From positions 1-24,219 of the forward strand of contig DASSKW010000131.1 in the NCBI GenBank assembly GCA_035690065.1: a stretch of DNA of 24,219 nt, read 5' to 3'. Under the pieces are notes generated by a model that saw only the letters and a program-made list of their open reading frames with translations, did not search any database and was not told where the DNA came from. Of the stretch, positions 24,049 to 24,219 are shown piece after piece. The stretch's first letter is position 1. Each line of letters opens with the position of its first letter. This DNA is from DASSKW01 sp035690065. Lineage in GTDB: Bacteria > Pseudomonadota > Gammaproteobacteria > Natronospirales > REEB76. Made by a program: the position numbers and the translations under genes.

Positions 24049-24219
24049 ATGTCACACATCACTTCACAGGATCGTCCGCTGCGAGCCCGACTTAAACAAT
24101 TACTGGTGGTCTCCGCACTCGGTGAAGACCGGCCAGGTATCCTCCACGATTTTGCCCGCGCCGTGCGTGATTGTGGCTGCAACGTGGCAGAAAGCCGCAT
24201 GACCGTGCTGGGTGGCGAA
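24049..24219 (+). CDS. gcvR: GcvR-like ACT-domain regulator (partial, 5' end)
   Basis: The first 57 residues of a protein that runs off the window. LKQLLVVSALGEDRPGILHD begins an ACT domain, continuing FARAVRDCGCNVAESRMTVL, which matches GcvR, the glycine cleavage system repressor (two tandem ACT domains, acting through GcvA in E. coli). I start it at ATG 24049. In-frame ATGs at 24007 and 23992 would add 14 or 19 residues that do not look like the family, and no start has a strong ribosome site. Divergent from dapA as in E. coli. Confidence 0.85.
   Translation, partial: MSHITSQDRPLRARLKQLLVVSALGEDRPGILHDFARAVRDCGCNVAESRMTVLGGE

Overview
The window reads as a chromosomal backbone segment of a gammaproteobacterium with moderately high GC (my estimate by eye is in the mid-to-upper 50s percent). 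The lineage evidence is a set of conserved neighbourhoods. These are divergent ppsR/ppsA, divergent gcvR/dapA with a BamC-like lipoprotein after dapA, a DUF1249 (YqiB-like) gene, orn close to rsgA, and the minus-strand run tRNA-Ser, 4.5S RNA, dnaX, ybaB, recR, hinT. I see no phage, transposase, integrase or CRISPR array. The genus cannot be read from the sequence. Gene density is high and nearly every base belongs to a gene or a short intergenic spacer.

Layout, left to right. 1-3233 holds the end of one RND efflux permease and a complete second one, overlapping by 4 bases. 3240-5031 (minus) holds an unrecognised coiled-coil protein and a DUF1249 protein. 5099-6730 (plus) is an alpha-phosphoglucomutase. 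6731-7445 carries a REP-like palindrome and a small unrecognised membrane protein. 7446-8267 (minus) is the PEP synthase regulator PpsR. 8358-12945 (plus) holds PEP synthase, a 2OG-Fe(II) oxygenase and an aldehyde dehydrogenase in tight series. 12956-13597 (minus) is a small protein with DUF2441-like motifs, and 13798-14067 (plus) a small lipoprotein. 14216-16822 (minus) is a likely operon: orn, a threonine/serine dehydratase-family enzyme and two exported proteins. 16938-19083 (plus) holds an M48 membrane protease and rsgA. 19101-22025 (minus) is hinT, recR, ybaB and dnaX. 22129-22572 (minus) is an RNA locus: tRNA-Ser(GGA), a structured spacer repeating the tRNA 3' end, and 4.5S RNA. 22654-23946 (minus) is dapA and a BamC-like short lipoprotein. 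24049 to the end (plus) is the start of a GcvR-like ACT-domain gene.

How the genes work together. PpsR, PpsA and phosphoglucomutase belong to gluconeogenesis and glycogen/sugar-phosphate metabolism. DnaX, YbaB and RecR are replication and repair functions. RsgA, Orn, tRNA-Ser and 4.5S RNA belong to ribosome assembly, RNA turnover and protein targeting. DapA and the BamC-like protein serve the cell envelope.

The parts most worth a second look are three. First, the tRNA-Ser spacer contains a 28-base perfect direct repeat that includes the last 19 bases of the tRNA, spaced 186 bases apart; its architecture recalls the rtT repeats of the E. coli tyrT locus. Second, the BamC-like lipoprotein appears to keep only the N-terminal segment of BamC. 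Third, dnaX has an A6 run near codon 406 where a -1 slip would give a gamma-like short product.
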